This document shows, one piece after another, positions 43,001 to 53,973 of a DNA stretch of 64,000 nt (positions are counted from its first letter, which is position 1; the number at the start of each line of letters is the position of its first letter). Source of the stretch: Anarhynchus alexandrinus (Eukaryota; Chordata; Aves; Charadriiformes; Charadriidae); the NCBI GenBank assembly GCA_008711295.1, contig VUYV01000020.1, positions 1,646,255 to 1,710,254 of the forward strand, given 5' to 3'. The notes under the pieces are model-generated. The model was not told the origin of the DNA and searched no databases. It saw only the letters and a program-made list of their open reading frames with translations. Made by a program: the position numbers and the translations under genes.

Positions 43001-46000
43001 TGGCTGAGTGTCTGCGCCGCAGTTGCCACAGACCTGAAGATTGCGTTAGCACCCATAAAGAAAAAGCCTCGTCACTCTAAGGCAAGTGTGAATATTTCCC
43101 CATACTCTTCTTGGGAGGTCTCTGCTGCTCTGGGGCACGTTGATATATATTTACTGAGCATAACCACCAAGAACTGTCCTTAAACTCTCCAGGCTTCTCC
43201 TCTCCTCCCTCCCAGAACTATCTAAGGAGTTAAAATAGGAGTGTTGCTTTCTCTTGGGTTACAGGGAACATGTTTTGTGGGTGGAAGTATTTCTCTCACC
43301 GACCCTCTGACAACCTGTTCTACCAAGGACATACGCAGAACAAAACACTCAGTGTAAGGGCAGTGAGTTATCATCTCTGCACTCTGCCAGACTGCAACTT
43401 GCAGAGGGAAGGGTCCTGCCAGTGACCAAAACTGGTCCCTGGGTTTCTACTCCTGGGCAATTTGAAGATCTAGAGGAGGAAGAAAGGTTCAGTTTGGGTC
43501 ACGTTACTTTCAAGTTGTGGCACTTCTTCACGGCGACAGCCAGGTTGCAGCAGTCCTGGTAGGTGAAGTTAAAGAGGTTCCACTCGAAGTTCATGCCACA
43601 GTCCTTCACCCCATAAGTGAGATGAAGCTCTTCAAGGTGAGGGAGAGCAGTAATGAGGACTCCCAGGTTGTAGTGATGCACGGAGACCTCACCAAGCCCA
43701 AAATCACTCCCTGTATCAGAGAGATCATCTCTCTCCTCCTTTTGATCCACCTTCACCGGTGGCAGGAACTGATCAACCTCCAGTTTCCGCACATAGTCTT
43801 TGCAGATCGGGATGAGATCTAGGACCTGGTTGGGGTCTGTGGTGTTAGGAATGAAACATTTCAGGATGTTCTCCAGGTGACGTTCGAAGAACATCCGTTT
43901 CCAGCTGTCTCCATAGCTGGAGACGTCACAGACTTGCCAGCGCTCAGTGCAGCACCTCTTCCAGTAGTCCTCATCGCTTATCAGGTTGGCAGTCACAGCA
44001 AGTGGAAGGCCAGTGGAGAGCCTGTCCAGTACCTTCCTTTGGTGATCAGGCAGAAGACGGTCCAAAATAGGGTTCTCTGGATGGGATGAAGAGGAGGAGA
44101 GGTTGGTATGGGCTGTGGGAACCATGGTTGGCACAATGGTTCTGCCTGGGCCCCCAGCTGTGTGCCTATGGCCTCCCCTCTGCTGATACTGGCTCACTTC
44201 TCTGTTGCCAGCAGCTATTGCAGGGAGCTAAGCTGGCAGAAAATGTGTAGGATTCATCTCCTACACTTCTGTGTAGGATTTCTAACTTTTACAATAAAAC
44301 ATCAGCGTAATTGGGTTTACTCCCATAATATTTGGGAACTGCATCAGAAACAGCTCCTAGTTTAAATTTAGTTTGAATGCAGTTTATATTCAGAGCGGGA
44401 CTTCTGCTCCCAAGAGAGCTAACTCAGCCTTACAGCGATGGGAGAGCTTGGCTTGTCATTTGCTGAACGTTCTCCCTTTGGTTTCTAAGCACATTGAAGG
44501 ACAATATTTGAGAACAGCTGTCTGTGTGCTCTTCAGGCAAGTCCTTGTGCCTTTTTATCTTAACTCATGTGTCTGTCTTACCCCAAACTGATTCCTGTTC
44601 CTTTCCACTAAGACACACTCTTAGCCTTTAGGTCCACCTTGTTTAAATAAAAGTTCTCGTTCTCCCCCCTCAGCCTCTTTCCTGATGCTCACCCTAACTC
44701 TCGGCTGGCTTCTGCCTGGTGGAAGTTCTTTGTAGTAAGAAATGCCAGAGAAAAGCCGTGTGTGCTCAGACCATGAATGCTCAGTGACACGTACACGGTA
44801 GTGTTGAGTAACAGAAATCATCAGGGGAGAGGCCTATCTGCGCATGGGAAATCAGATTTTGATATAAAGTGGGGTTAGCTTTACATTTCCTCTGTCTCTG
44901 TGGCATTTCCTTCCTAAGGACAGCCAGAGTTTTACCGCAGCCTCTTCCTGGTGTCTCTTCTCCACTGTCCTACAGCTGGTACTGCAGTGACCTTCTCTGC
45001 AAAGTCCCACAGTGCAAGCAGAGGTGGGACACGTATGGGCAGAACTGGGCTACTGTCACTCCCACTCACTCAGGCCACAGCAGTGGGCAAGATGCAGCCG
45101 CACAGCTCAGGTAATGGCATGAGGGTCCCCACGACACCAGGCACACTGTTTTTATGTGAACCCAACGTAGGTCCTTTCCGTTTGACATCAAACTCACTGA
45201 TCAGGCTGATAGGACTGTGAGGCTCTCCCAGCTCAGATCCCCAAGTACCAGCAGCTCCTGGCGTAAGGCAGAACTGAGCTCCTCTGCACTGTCTTACAGA
45301 CCCAATGTGGACACAGCCTTTGTTCTTTGCTGCCACTCCACTGAGTCAGTCAAAAAGACCCCCCTCCCCATCAGTTCCCAGGCGAGACATGCTTTTTCTG
45401 TCTTGCTATGCTTCATCAGTCCACTTGCTTCAAAAGCACATTCCCTGCTTGGTGAGGCACTGGAACAGGTTGCCCAGAGAAGTTGTGGATGCCCCATCCC
45501 TGGAAGTGTTCAAGGCCAGGCTGGATGGGGCTTTGAGCAACCTGGTCTAGTGGAATGTGTCCCTGCCCACGGCAGGGGGGTTGGAACTAGATGATCTTTA
45601 AGGTCCCTTCCAACCTAAACCATTCTGTGATTCTATGATTCTATGATATAACTTGTCACATCACCACCGAAAGCCGTGGAAAAGGCCTGAGACTGTGAGT
45701 ACAATGCATATTCTGAGCTGGTAGCTCTTCTGAGGAGCTCTCCATCTCTTTGTACAGCACTCAGCACAACGGGGCTCCATCCTTGAGTGCTACCGTAATG
45801 CGTACATGAGTCAAGAGAAGGCAACAGCGACTCCACAGCCCTGACCACGGTTGAGGTAAGTGAGTCCAGCAGAGCAGGGAAGGAAGGAGAAACGATAGGA
45901 CAAGGTTAGGGCAGAGTCACATCCTGGACAGCAGCCCCAGAGGACTACAGCCATCCCTGGAGTGTACAAGTACACACTTAGCAACTAAACAGTTTGTTTA

Positions 46001-46302
46001 ACTACCTGCCCGAGGGCATATTTCTCCCCATCTGTTCCTTTGGCAGGGCTGGGTACCACACTCCGCCTTGCTGACCCTCTGCTCCCCGGGACTGACGCTG
46101 TCTCTCCACGTGTCTGGGGGAAACGCACTCCCACTTACTTACTTTCGAAATTGCGAACAATGTGCTGGAGGCAGAGCTCAGTGAGGTGGGGGACAGTGGC
46201 GAGGGACCACTCGGGATCCTCAATGACGCGGTGTGCAAAGTACGAGTCAGCAGCGAGGCTGGTCTGGGATGGACGCAGCCAGGGAGCAGTCGGCTGCTGC
46301 AT
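39879..46302 (-). CDS. TCTE1: T-complex-associated testis-expressed 1 / dynein regulatory complex subunit 5, complete, four coding exons
   Basis: CDS on the minus strand is join of 46302-46143, 44076-43508, 42450-42001 and 40055-39879: 451 residues against about 501 in human, the difference being a shorter N-terminus. DRC5 is a leucine-rich-repeat subunit of the nexin-dynein regulatory complex, which links outer doublets and regulates dynein in motile cilia and sperm flagella; mouse Tcte1 loss causes male infertility. Diagnostic stretches are EDPEWSLATVPHLTELCLQH, LPLAVTANLI, SWKRMFFERHLEN, VKDCGMNFEWNLF and the LRRs around LNLRLNCVEDEGGKA, with the final LTEFDLRLAEVGQETEYLI. Every junction is GT-AG and rebuilds the human protein (NFE/K-NPIL, NLK-VFKLTR, HLGL-DGGKQLL). 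LRRs span about residues 210-430. There are no frameshifts or stops. The start at 46302 is chosen as the ATG nearest the conserved block; more N-terminal sequence could exist in an upstream exon. Confidence 0.95.
40056..42000 (-). other. TCTE1: TCTE1 intron 3
   Basis: 1.9-kb intron bounded by GTAAGA and ...TTTGCAG. No exon or clear repeat was recognised. Confidence 0.85.
42001..42450 (-). CDS. TCTE1: TCTE1 coding exon 3 (main LRR exon)
   Basis: Exactly 150 codons, phase 0 at both ends, coding the central leucine-rich repeats of the RNase-inhibitor type: repeats at LVELNLSHNLI, LEILDLCNNQI, LTSLNLRLNCV, LKSIHLGSNNL and LTSINFSCNHL. The acceptor is ATCCCCACAG and the donor GTAAGA. Confidence 0.95.
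42451..43507 (-). other. TCTE1: TCTE1 intron 2
   Basis: 1.06-kb intron between GTAACG and ...ATCCCCACAG; nothing else was recognised in it. Confidence 0.85.
43508..44076 (-). CDS. TCTE1: TCTE1 coding exon 2
   Basis: 190 codons once joined to the single base from exon 1. It carries the NPILDRLLPDHQRKVL helix, the SWKRMFFERHLEN block, a variable acidic insert (KVDQKEERDDLSDTGSDFG), then the first LRR-like unit (LPHLEELHLTYGVKDCG). The acceptor has a good C/T tract ending ATCCCATCCAG; the donor is GTAACG. Confidence 0.93.
44077..46142 (-). other. TCTE1: TCTE1 intron 1 with a CR1 insertion
   Basis: 2.07-kb intron with a GTAAGT donor. It contains a CR1 tail (45451-45650) antisense to TCTE1, and a small hairpin at 44245-44266 (GTGTAGGA with TCCTACAC) whose arm recurs at 44271-44278. 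Confidence 0.85.
45451..45650 (+). mobile_element. CR1 LINE 3' end
   Basis: About 200 bp of CR1 3' terminus: the end of ORF2 ([22 protein letters not shown]), the TGGTCTAGTGGAATGTGTCC block, and the tail with repeated ATTCTATG octamers. Strongly 5'-truncated, inserted in TCTE1 intron 1 in the opposite orientation to the gene. Confidence 0.92.
46143..46302 (-). CDS. TCTE1: TCTE1 coding exon 1
   Basis: Fifty-three codons plus one base, MQQPTAPWLRP... to ...HIVRNFE, ending at a strong GTAAGT donor (46142-46137). The conserved EDPEWSLA block starts at residue 28. A plausible acceptor (TTTTTATTTTGCAG) lies about 90 bases upstream on the minus strand, with its exon side starting near 46391, so a 5' UTR exon probably precedes this exon. 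Confidence 0.85.
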
Positions 46303-46734
46303 CCTGCTCAGCACCCACTTGGCCTTCAGGAGAAGCCAGAGGAAAATCACTTGAGAGCAGGAGTCACTGCCACATCTTCCGGCTGGGCTGCCTGCAAAAT
46401 AAAAAGGCAACTTTAGAAAGAGGCCAGCGATGAGGATGCTCTGCTCACACTGCTCTCCTGTAATGCACTTGGCCCCTGCCCTTTGCCTGCCTCCTCTGCT
46501 CGGACTGGGAGCACTGCAGCAAAACAACTATTATTCAGCCTTATCTTTATACACTGCCCTGTACAAAGAGGTCTCCAGGTACCACGTGTAATAAGCAGAT
46601 AATAATGTGGTGTTAATTCAGAGTGCTGTTGACGAGGATGGACAGGAATTGATTGTTTACTGTCTTTTCCAATAAAAGAAATAGGTGAAGGTGGCAGGAG
46701 CGGGGTTTAAAGCAAAGGAAAACGATGTCTGCAG

Positions 46735-47035
46735 TTGAACTGGGGAATTCCCTGTCATGGGATGTTGTGGATGCTGAGAGTCTGTGTAGCTTCCAGGACA
46801 AGTCAATGGAAGAGAAACCCCTTGAGAACGATTCAGGGCACAGAAACTACATCTGGCTCAGTGCGAGTTGAACACAGCTGGAGGTGTGGAGAGCGCTGGA
46901 GGAGAGAAATGCACATACTCGCATTGTTTTTCTACTCTTCTCCAGGCATCTGCTTCTAGCCACTGTCAGAGACGGGATACTGGGACAGACCATTCCCTAG
47001 GCTGATCCAGCATGCCTGTTCTTTTGACTCTATAA
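46735..47035 (+). mobile_element. Old CR1 LINE 3' fragment
   Basis: A diverged block reading GGAATTCCCTGTCATGGGAT, later GAGACGGGATACTGGGACAG and CTGATCCAGCATG, which follows the 3' end of older avian CR1 subfamilies. Edges are approximate. Confidence 0.5.
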
Positions 47036-47048
47036 AGACGGATGCTTT

Positions 47049-47095
47049 ACAGATGAATACACTATACACAGATGAATACACTATAAGTGTATTCA
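47049..47095. repeat. Short duplication containing a palindrome
   Basis: CAGATGAATACACTATA occurs twice in tandem, and the second copy continues into a 10-bp inverted repeat (47073-47082 with 47086-47095, loop ATA). It lies just after the old CR1 fragment. Confidence 0.75.
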
Positions 47096-47943
47096 GGGTT
47101 TTATTTTCTTCTTTTCTCAATTACTCGCCAGCTGAACTCCTTCCAAACATCCATTAACTGGTGAGATGGGTCAGACCTGTTCAGACCACACTGAGCCTAA
47201 GCAGATATGAGCTAAAAGAACTAGCCTGGAGCAGAAGGCATGATGCCCAGTCCTATTAGCTCTGCAGAGCTTTCCCAGACCAAAGTTTCCCATTTGCCAT
47301 TTCCTACCCCAACCTCAGGACCAACGCTTTCAGCCGTCAGGATCCCAAGTGTATGGTTATTGCCTGGAAGTCCTAATGGTTCCCTCACCAGCCCTGCCAG
47401 GCTGAAAGAGGCAGAGAAGACACTAGGAAGGAGTCTGCCTCTTGAGTTCTGGGTTCAACAGGGGCGCCCCAGCTTGGTGAGCATATCCCATGGCATACAG
47501 ACCCATGCTGATCCTTACTGGGGCTAACTGGACTTAACAGCCGGGCAGTTAGAGACTGCAGGACACCGAAAAGAAGCGTGAAGCAGATGGATGGATGGCA
47601 ATGTCAGAGGTGAGGACAGCTTCCTGCAAGACCAAGAGGATGCCTCAGGGCAAAGGTGGCCTCCCACCACAGCAGGGTCAAAAGGATCCTGTGATAACAT
47701 CCTGCACAGAAGCCAACTCCCTCACCCAAACAGTGCTTTGATCCCAAACAGCTCCTCCTTTCTGAAGGGTGTGAGCCAGATGGCTTCCCAGATAAAACAT
47801 CTTATGTCCTTCTCCTGCACCGGGCTGCTCCCTTCTCCTCTGCCCTCCCAGTTTGTGTTTTCTCAGTCAGCGTAAGCCCCTCTCCCTGAAAGCTTTGTAT
47901 CTGGCTTTGCTAGTGTTCCTTCCTCTGGTCCTCTCCCCTCCAG

Positions 47944-48110
47944 AAGACATCTGAGGAATGGCCTGCAAAGGAACCTGCAAAAGGGGGAAGAGAGGAGATC
48001 TGTGAAATGCCGAGAACTAGAGGAGAGGAACAAAATGATTCACGCTGAGCTGCAGCAAATGTGTCAGCAAAAGCTTCTTCAAATGCACTTGAAGCGGGTC
48101 CAAGAAGAGA
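47944..48110 (+). CDS. Candidate coiled-coil exon, unidentified
   Basis: A strong acceptor (GTTCCTTCCTCTGGTCCTCTC...CCAG, ending 47943) opens a frame containing VKCRELEERNKMIHAELQQM, continuing through a QKLLQMHLKRVQEESNRF stretch rich in Leu/Glu/Gln/Lys with heptad-like spacing. A moderate donor (AGA/GTAACC) lies at 48111, and the frame otherwise runs on to TGA at about 48190. I do not recognise the protein. By human synteny the next genes are AARS2, SPATS1 and CDC5L; none can be matched here. It could be chance. Confidence 0.25.
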
Positions 48111-50067
48111 GTAACCGTTTCAGAATGAGAGTCAGGAAAGAGTGGGGATGGCAGAGGCAGGGCATCCTCCGGCACAGAGCAGGAGGATGAAGAGCACCAA
48201 GGGCAGGGAAGCGTTATTTCCTGGGAGACACTGGTGTATGGATGACAAAGGCAAAGGCTGTAGAAAAAGGGAGCCTGGTCTGAAGAAGGGTAGGCGTGGA
48301 AGGAGAAGGAGTAGGTGATAGGCAGATGTGATGACTAGGAGTCCTTTCTCTGCAAAGCTCCCTTCCCCCCGAGGAAGGTGCTGTGGTGGTGGGTTACCAT
48401 TGAGGGGGAAGAGAAGAGGCCTGATGCTCCACAGCACACCGACCCAGCTGAAACCCAGCTCTTGGTGCTTGATGGGCTTCAGCAGAAGCGCAGAGCACAG
48501 CCGGATGGCAGCGAGGTGGCATTAACAGAGGAGAAGTGACTGGGAAAAATGTTTTCTCTTTGCTCAGACCTTTGTCCTATTCAAAAAGCATCTGTATCAC
48601 TCTGTCCCCCAGGCCAGTCACAGCTAACTGGAGCTTCTGATGGCTTTCCTGACCTTTTGGAACCAATCACTAAAGGCCAGCTGTTGGGGAAAGCCAATGC
48701 AGCATCAGTGGCCTAGGATTATTTCATGGCTGCGTTCCAGCAGATGATCTGATTGCCAGTTTCCCGATGGCAGATCGATTTTTAGAGGGTACGTAACCCA
48801 TGGCGCATGCGGGGCTGCCAAAGGGGCTCCAAGAGACCGAGCGGGAGACACAGCTGCCCTCAGGCAGAGCCGAAACCCACCTCTAGAAACAGTGCAGCCC
48901 CTCCGTACATTGGATGCAGCTCGCTGAGCGAAGCTCACCTGCAGCTGGAGCTCAGCCCCTGTGCGCTACCCAGCTGTGGACCAGCCCCGACGCAGGATGG
49001 CCCCAAAGCAGAGGCAGACACCTTGGGGTGCCAGTGTCCTGCCTGAGGAGCACTGAGGAGCTCTCCCCAGACCTGAGCTTTGCACCACATCGGCTCTCTG
49101 CTGACTCCGCCATCCCCACTTTGGCATTCGGCGTGAATCCAGCCCGAGCAAGGCTGCCGGCGTGCGACAGCCGGCCCGCGAGGCGGCTGAATCAACCCCA
49201 TGCCTGTGGTGCCGGGGAAGAGGGGGGGGGGTGAGTCTGTCGCTGAGTCACCGCTTGCACTGCATGCATTCCCACCGCCCCCAGCGTGGTAAGCACAACC
49301 CACCGGGATGCAGCCCATCGGGGAAAGGGCCTCTTTCACTGCTGCGTCCCCTCCGCCTTGGCTGCAGGAGTGTCACCCAGCCAGAGCTGACACGCCAAGG
49401 CAGTTCCCACAGCCGGGTTTGCTGAGCATGTATTTAAACAGCGGAGAAGCGTCATAATTTGCTATCAATAAGCCAAGTCGACGGTGTTAATGCATGCTCC
49501 TTCCCGCCCACTCTACATACATATCAGTCACCTAAGCTAAAAAGGCTTTGTTAAATGATATACAACGAATGGGGTCATGTAGTAAATTCCCAGTTTATGT
49601 CATTTAACTCCCAGCTTAGGCTGAAAGGTAAATGATACTAAAACTTCTAAAAAAACCCAGAAATGGCACTTCCCTTCCCAGGAAGAAGCCAACAGAAATC
49701 CACTCACACAGCCAACTTATGCTGCTACCTAACATGCCTAACAAACCTTCTTCAGTTGAACCTGTTTTGATCTGGAAATAAAAGATTTCTGCTCTTTTGA
49801 TTCACACCAAAGCCCAGAGAGACCAAAAAAAGGAGAGTTGCATGGAAACCGGTGACCTTTGGCTGATGCCTCCTACCAGCAGTACGGTGATCCAAGAAAT
49901 GGAGCAAGTGTAAATACTGTGTTTACTGAACAGTTTGTAAGTGCTGGAGAAATTCTTTCTGAGGATGGTTATGCCCCGGCTAAGATCACGTTTGCACTGA
50001 AGCTCGGTCTACCCAGAAATCAAGGAAGCTCTCATATCACTGGATTGTTCACCCACTAATAGGGAAT

Positions 50068-50111
<44 letters not shown>

Positions 50112-50529
50112 GCTGGTGATGTGTCGTTGCAATAGCAGCGCCCTGAAAATGCCAGCTGTTCTGCAGGTGTCCTGGCCTTTGGGCTGTTACCTCTACTCCA
50201 GGCGGGCTAGCGGGGACGTCGACAAGTGACCCAGAGTGCTGGCTAACACCGCTGATCCCGCTGTCACCTGCACAGACTTGTGACACTCCCTTGCACTTCG
50301 AAAGGCTGATGCTAAGTGCGCATTAGGAGAGCGTATCGAGGGCTCATCAAGGAGCTGAGTCTCTACAATGGGTTTTAAGTAAGGAAAAAAACCCAAAAAA
50401 CCAAAAAAGCATGCCAAATGAGGAATCTATTTAGCTTCAGATATAATGGAATTTGTCTGTAACTGGAGATTGGGCAAAATGAGGCCAGCTGGCCGTTTGG
50501 GAATATGGTTAATGTCATCACTGTAACCC

Positions 50530-51120
50530 AGGGGGTGCAAAGGGCCGACACGGGGGTCCCGGATACCTCGGCACACCGGACCCTGCCCAGGGGAGGGTCG
50601 CTGCCCACGGAGGGCTTCAGGGACACGGCAGCCCTTTAGGACCCGAGCATTGCCCGCTGCAGCCCTGGCCGCTCCGCACAGCTGGCTCTCTCCTGCCAGC
50701 CCCCGGGGAGGCCCGGAAAACATCTGGCCGCCGCTGGACGCCCCACCCCTCTCCAGCCCACCTCCCTGAAACGCCGGCGGCGCGACCCTCCTCCCAGCAA
50801 AGCTCCTCTCCGGAGTCCCCGAGAGGGAAGGAAAACTCATTAGCCCGGCCGCTTGATTAAGAATCATCATTAGCCCGGCCGGCCCTTACCCGNCGGGGCC
50901 GGCCACGCGTGGCAGCCCTATGGGGGGGTGGGAGGTACGTGGGGGATCTGGTCCCACGTGGCAGGGGGGAGAAAAGAGGGGAGGGGGTGGTCACGGGTGG
51001 GTGTCCCCCCCTCCCGGGGCAGGGGGCCGTGCTCCGCGCCGGTGGGTGCCCAGGGAAAAAACAGCGGGAAGGCGGAGGGGATGGGGTTTGGGATGGTGCT
51101 CCCTCGGTAGGGTGCCCCAC
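50530..51120. promoter_or_regulatory. Orphan GC/CpG-rich island
   Basis: A CpG-rich stretch with GGCCGGCC and CCGGCGGCGCG runs and one N (50893), not attached to a recognised gene. It includes a 15-bp direct repeat TCATTAGCCCGGCCG (50837-50851 and 50867-50881) and, on the minus strand, a donor-like GGGTAAGG at about 50884-50891. It may be the promoter of an unrecognised gene, perhaps the one with an exon at 63.6 kb. Confidence 0.35.
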
Positions 51121-51196
51121 TGGAGCTCCTGGAATGCGGTGCTGGGCCTTGGTGGTGCCAGAGAAATAGTAGAAGGAAAAAGTACAGTGAACCGCT

Positions 51197-51630
51197 GTGC
51201 AGATGTGGCCCTGGAGAAAGAACAGGAGGACACCATAAATTAGCCAAAATAAGGGAATACCGAGATAAGCACAAAGGGAACAGAATTGCTAACAAGGCCA
51301 AAGAAGTCACTTGAACTGTCCTAATTAACATAGTAAAAAACCCACCCTCGGGTAGGGAAAGACCCCTACTAACAAGAGCCCCCTCCTCACAGAGCATGGG
51401 TAGTAAAAAAGAGAGGATGCTGTGACACTGAGTAGAGAGGAGGGACAGCAACTGTTGTTCAAAAGGTATAAACGCTTGACCGTGTGCCAGCTGAGGCGTG
51501 CTAGTTTTGTGGATGAACCACCTAGCACCCATCTCTGCGTGGAAAGTAATTAAACAATTATCTCGCCTCTGTGTGTACATCGGCTTCCTGCACACTGGGT
51601 TAAAAAAAAACAAACAGATTTGGGACAACA
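51197..51630 (+). mobile_element. Probable retroviral-type solo LTR or LTR fragment
   Basis: The stretch has LTR-like layout: it starts TGTGCAGATGTGGCC, has a TATAAA-like word near 51467 (GTATAAACG), an ATTAAA poly(A)-like signal near 51550 and a terminus GGGACAACA at about 51630. No coding remnant and no target-site duplication were found, so edges and class are uncertain. Confidence 0.4.
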
Positions 51631-53968
51631 GTGGGAGCCCCCTTTTCCAGCACAGAATTAGCATGTGAGCTAACCACAATGTCCCTCCCATCCCATTGCT
51701 TCTCCTGGAGTGCTGGTGGGGACATTTACCGATGTCCTGTCTGCTCCTGCGGTGACAGCTGCTGCTGCATCTCGGCAGCATGGAAAGAAGGGGGCAAGCA
51801 CTGCTCTGTGAATGGTTAGGTACCAGTATGCAAATGGTGAATGCTTTGCTGAGCTCAAGATGCTTGTTTTGGTGCACACTTGTATTGTAAAGCCCATCAG
51901 CATTCGCAACTATTTACTTGGTAAAGATACGCTGTCGGTGCCTGAAACTGGCTTGCTTCGAGGCCTCACATTTCGGGGCCGTTACCCCCTGAATGACAGA
52001 TCGCAGGCAGGTCCGAGGAGGACGAAAGCAAATCTGAGAACTCTACTGACAGCAAGAAGATCTTGGTCCGTCTGCTGCCTGCCCATCTCTCTCCTCCTCG
52101 GTCCGCTCTTTTTTCATCCTGTAGAGCAGGAGGTAAAAACCCAAATCCTCGGCACAGCAGCGACTGCACACGTAATGCTGTGGCATAGAGAGAGTAAACA
52201 AAGGGATGGAAATATGCATCTCCTCTTTCCCATTTCTCAGCTCTAATTTTGGTATTCATCAGTAGATTTTCAGACTGCAGCTTTATTTCACTCCTCCAAA
52301 ATGCTGACGCGCTCAATAGCGGGTACATGACGAGCATAGCCAGCCTGTGCCCTGTGGGAGCATACATAATACTGGTGCCAGCTCTCATGATAGTCCTGCA
52401 AGTCTCATGATAGCTGGCATTTTTGGGAAGCTGCACTGACTTTCATATAGAATATGATCTCCTGGTTGTGAAGAAGATGTTACGAATGTGATCCAAGGTT
52501 ACCCGACAGGCTCTGGAACAAAACCATAAATGCAAGGACACATAGATTAAAAAAAAAAAAAAAGGGTCAGGATTTTGAGGCCTCCTTTGTGAGTTCCAAA
52601 GATGGGGAGTTAGGCTTTGGCAGCAATGTACTTCTTTTCTAGGTGTGGCCTGATTCTGTCACTCAACTCCCCAGAAGACAGTGACACCGCCTGCGAGTCA
52701 AGCTGGTGTTTCACACAGCGGGGGTGTCAGGAGCCTTGCAGAACCCTTCGCAAACACTGGCCCCACACTGACCATGTTATTCCTGGGAACACATCTTCAG
52801 GGCTTTCAAGATCTTGAAAAGTAGAAATGAGAGCAATACAAAACTGGAAATATTTTCTCTTGCACTGATTTCCATGCACATCTTCGGTTTGACTCCTGAA
52901 CAGCAAAGGAGATAGCCAAACCGGAGCCACAGCCACCCCCCCCCACCAAGTTGCCTTCACAATTGTGCTCAATTTCTGAGCTGAGCCTTCAACAAGCCGG
53001 CAACAGGGAAGTCTTTAACCCACCTCACGTCTAATGTAATGCAAATGTCATGTTTTGAGGACTTCACGGTCCAATGGAGTCCAACTGCCAGAGTTGCTGC
53101 AGAGTTTCTGCCCAGAGTCATTGATTCCCAGAGACAATATTGCCCCAGTATTGCAGTCAGTTGTTGAACTGGATGCAATCAGGTGCTGAATCAGGTGCTG
53201 AAAACAAGTAGTGGTACTGGAAAAAAAAAAATAAATGGCTGTGTTAACCCTTTATCTACCTTAGCATTTCTTTCCATGCGTGTAAACGTCAGCATGTGTT
53301 TCCAGTGAGGTGTGCAGTGGCAGTCACTCCTCAAATGCTACGGAGTGGCTGACGATGTGGAGGGTAAAACACCCATATTCATTCCCATTCCCCCTGTTCA
53401 CATCTGAGGGAGGGGATGGGGGAAGGCGCTGCTTCCTGGCCTTAGTGACTAGAGCATCATCCTACCAGCAAACTCCAGCTGCCCTCTGTATCCCTTCAGG
53501 GGTCTCAGATTTCCCCCAGACAGCACCTATGGTGCTGTTGTGCGTTATCAGCTCCACCGTCTTCGCCTGGAGTTTGAGGACAGTGTAACAGTAGCCGAAC
53601 TTCACATCACAACAAATAAATAGGAAAGGAGCCAGGTCTTGCAGTGCCTTGTGTGGGGGGAACGTATCCCACGGGACATCGTCTGCTGCTACTGCGAAGA
53701 TTTGGGTGCTGTTCTGGAGACAGGGCTGTGGCTGTGGGGTGACAACACTTTTTCATGTCCCAGCCATCACGGACTGGAAGCACATTGTCCTGCCTGGCTT
53801 CTCCCCATCTGATTTCTTTGTCTCTTTGAGGGCGTTTGTAAGGACTTGCTGGGTGATGAGCCGTGTGGGGACAAAGGCAGCACCATGTCATCCTGGGAAG
53901 GGGAGAGAAGGGAAAATCCTTGCTGTATCTGCCCACAACTCAAGCTCACAACTGGGTGTGATTTCTGG
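51631..53968. other. Intergenic region between two LTR-type elements
   Basis: No gene was recognised. It contains poly-A runs (52549-52563 and 53222-53231) and a 12-bp tandem word TCAGGTGCTGAA (about 53170-53195). Moderate AT content, single-copy appearance. Confidence 0.5.
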
Positions 53969-53973
53969 AGCTG
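53969..53973. repeat. Target-site duplication, left copy
   Basis: AGCTG immediately before the LTR, identical to 54711-54715 after it. Confidence 0.7.

Larger units (their letters stand above)
46303..50500. other. Intergenic region upstream of TCTE1
   Basis: Apart from the CR1 fragment, it holds a small duplication and palindrome (47049-47095), a candidate coiled-coil exon (47944-48110), a GC-rich patch with a G run (49208-49222), and an AT-rich single-copy stretch (49430-49850) that may be conserved noncoding DNA. No confident gene. Confidence 0.5.

Noticed and set aside
46303..46527. N-terminal extension of TCTE1 upstream of the chosen ATG
   Set aside because: The frame is open but hydrophobic and Cys-rich, unlike DRC5, and contains an acceptor-like site; more likely intron and 5' UTR.
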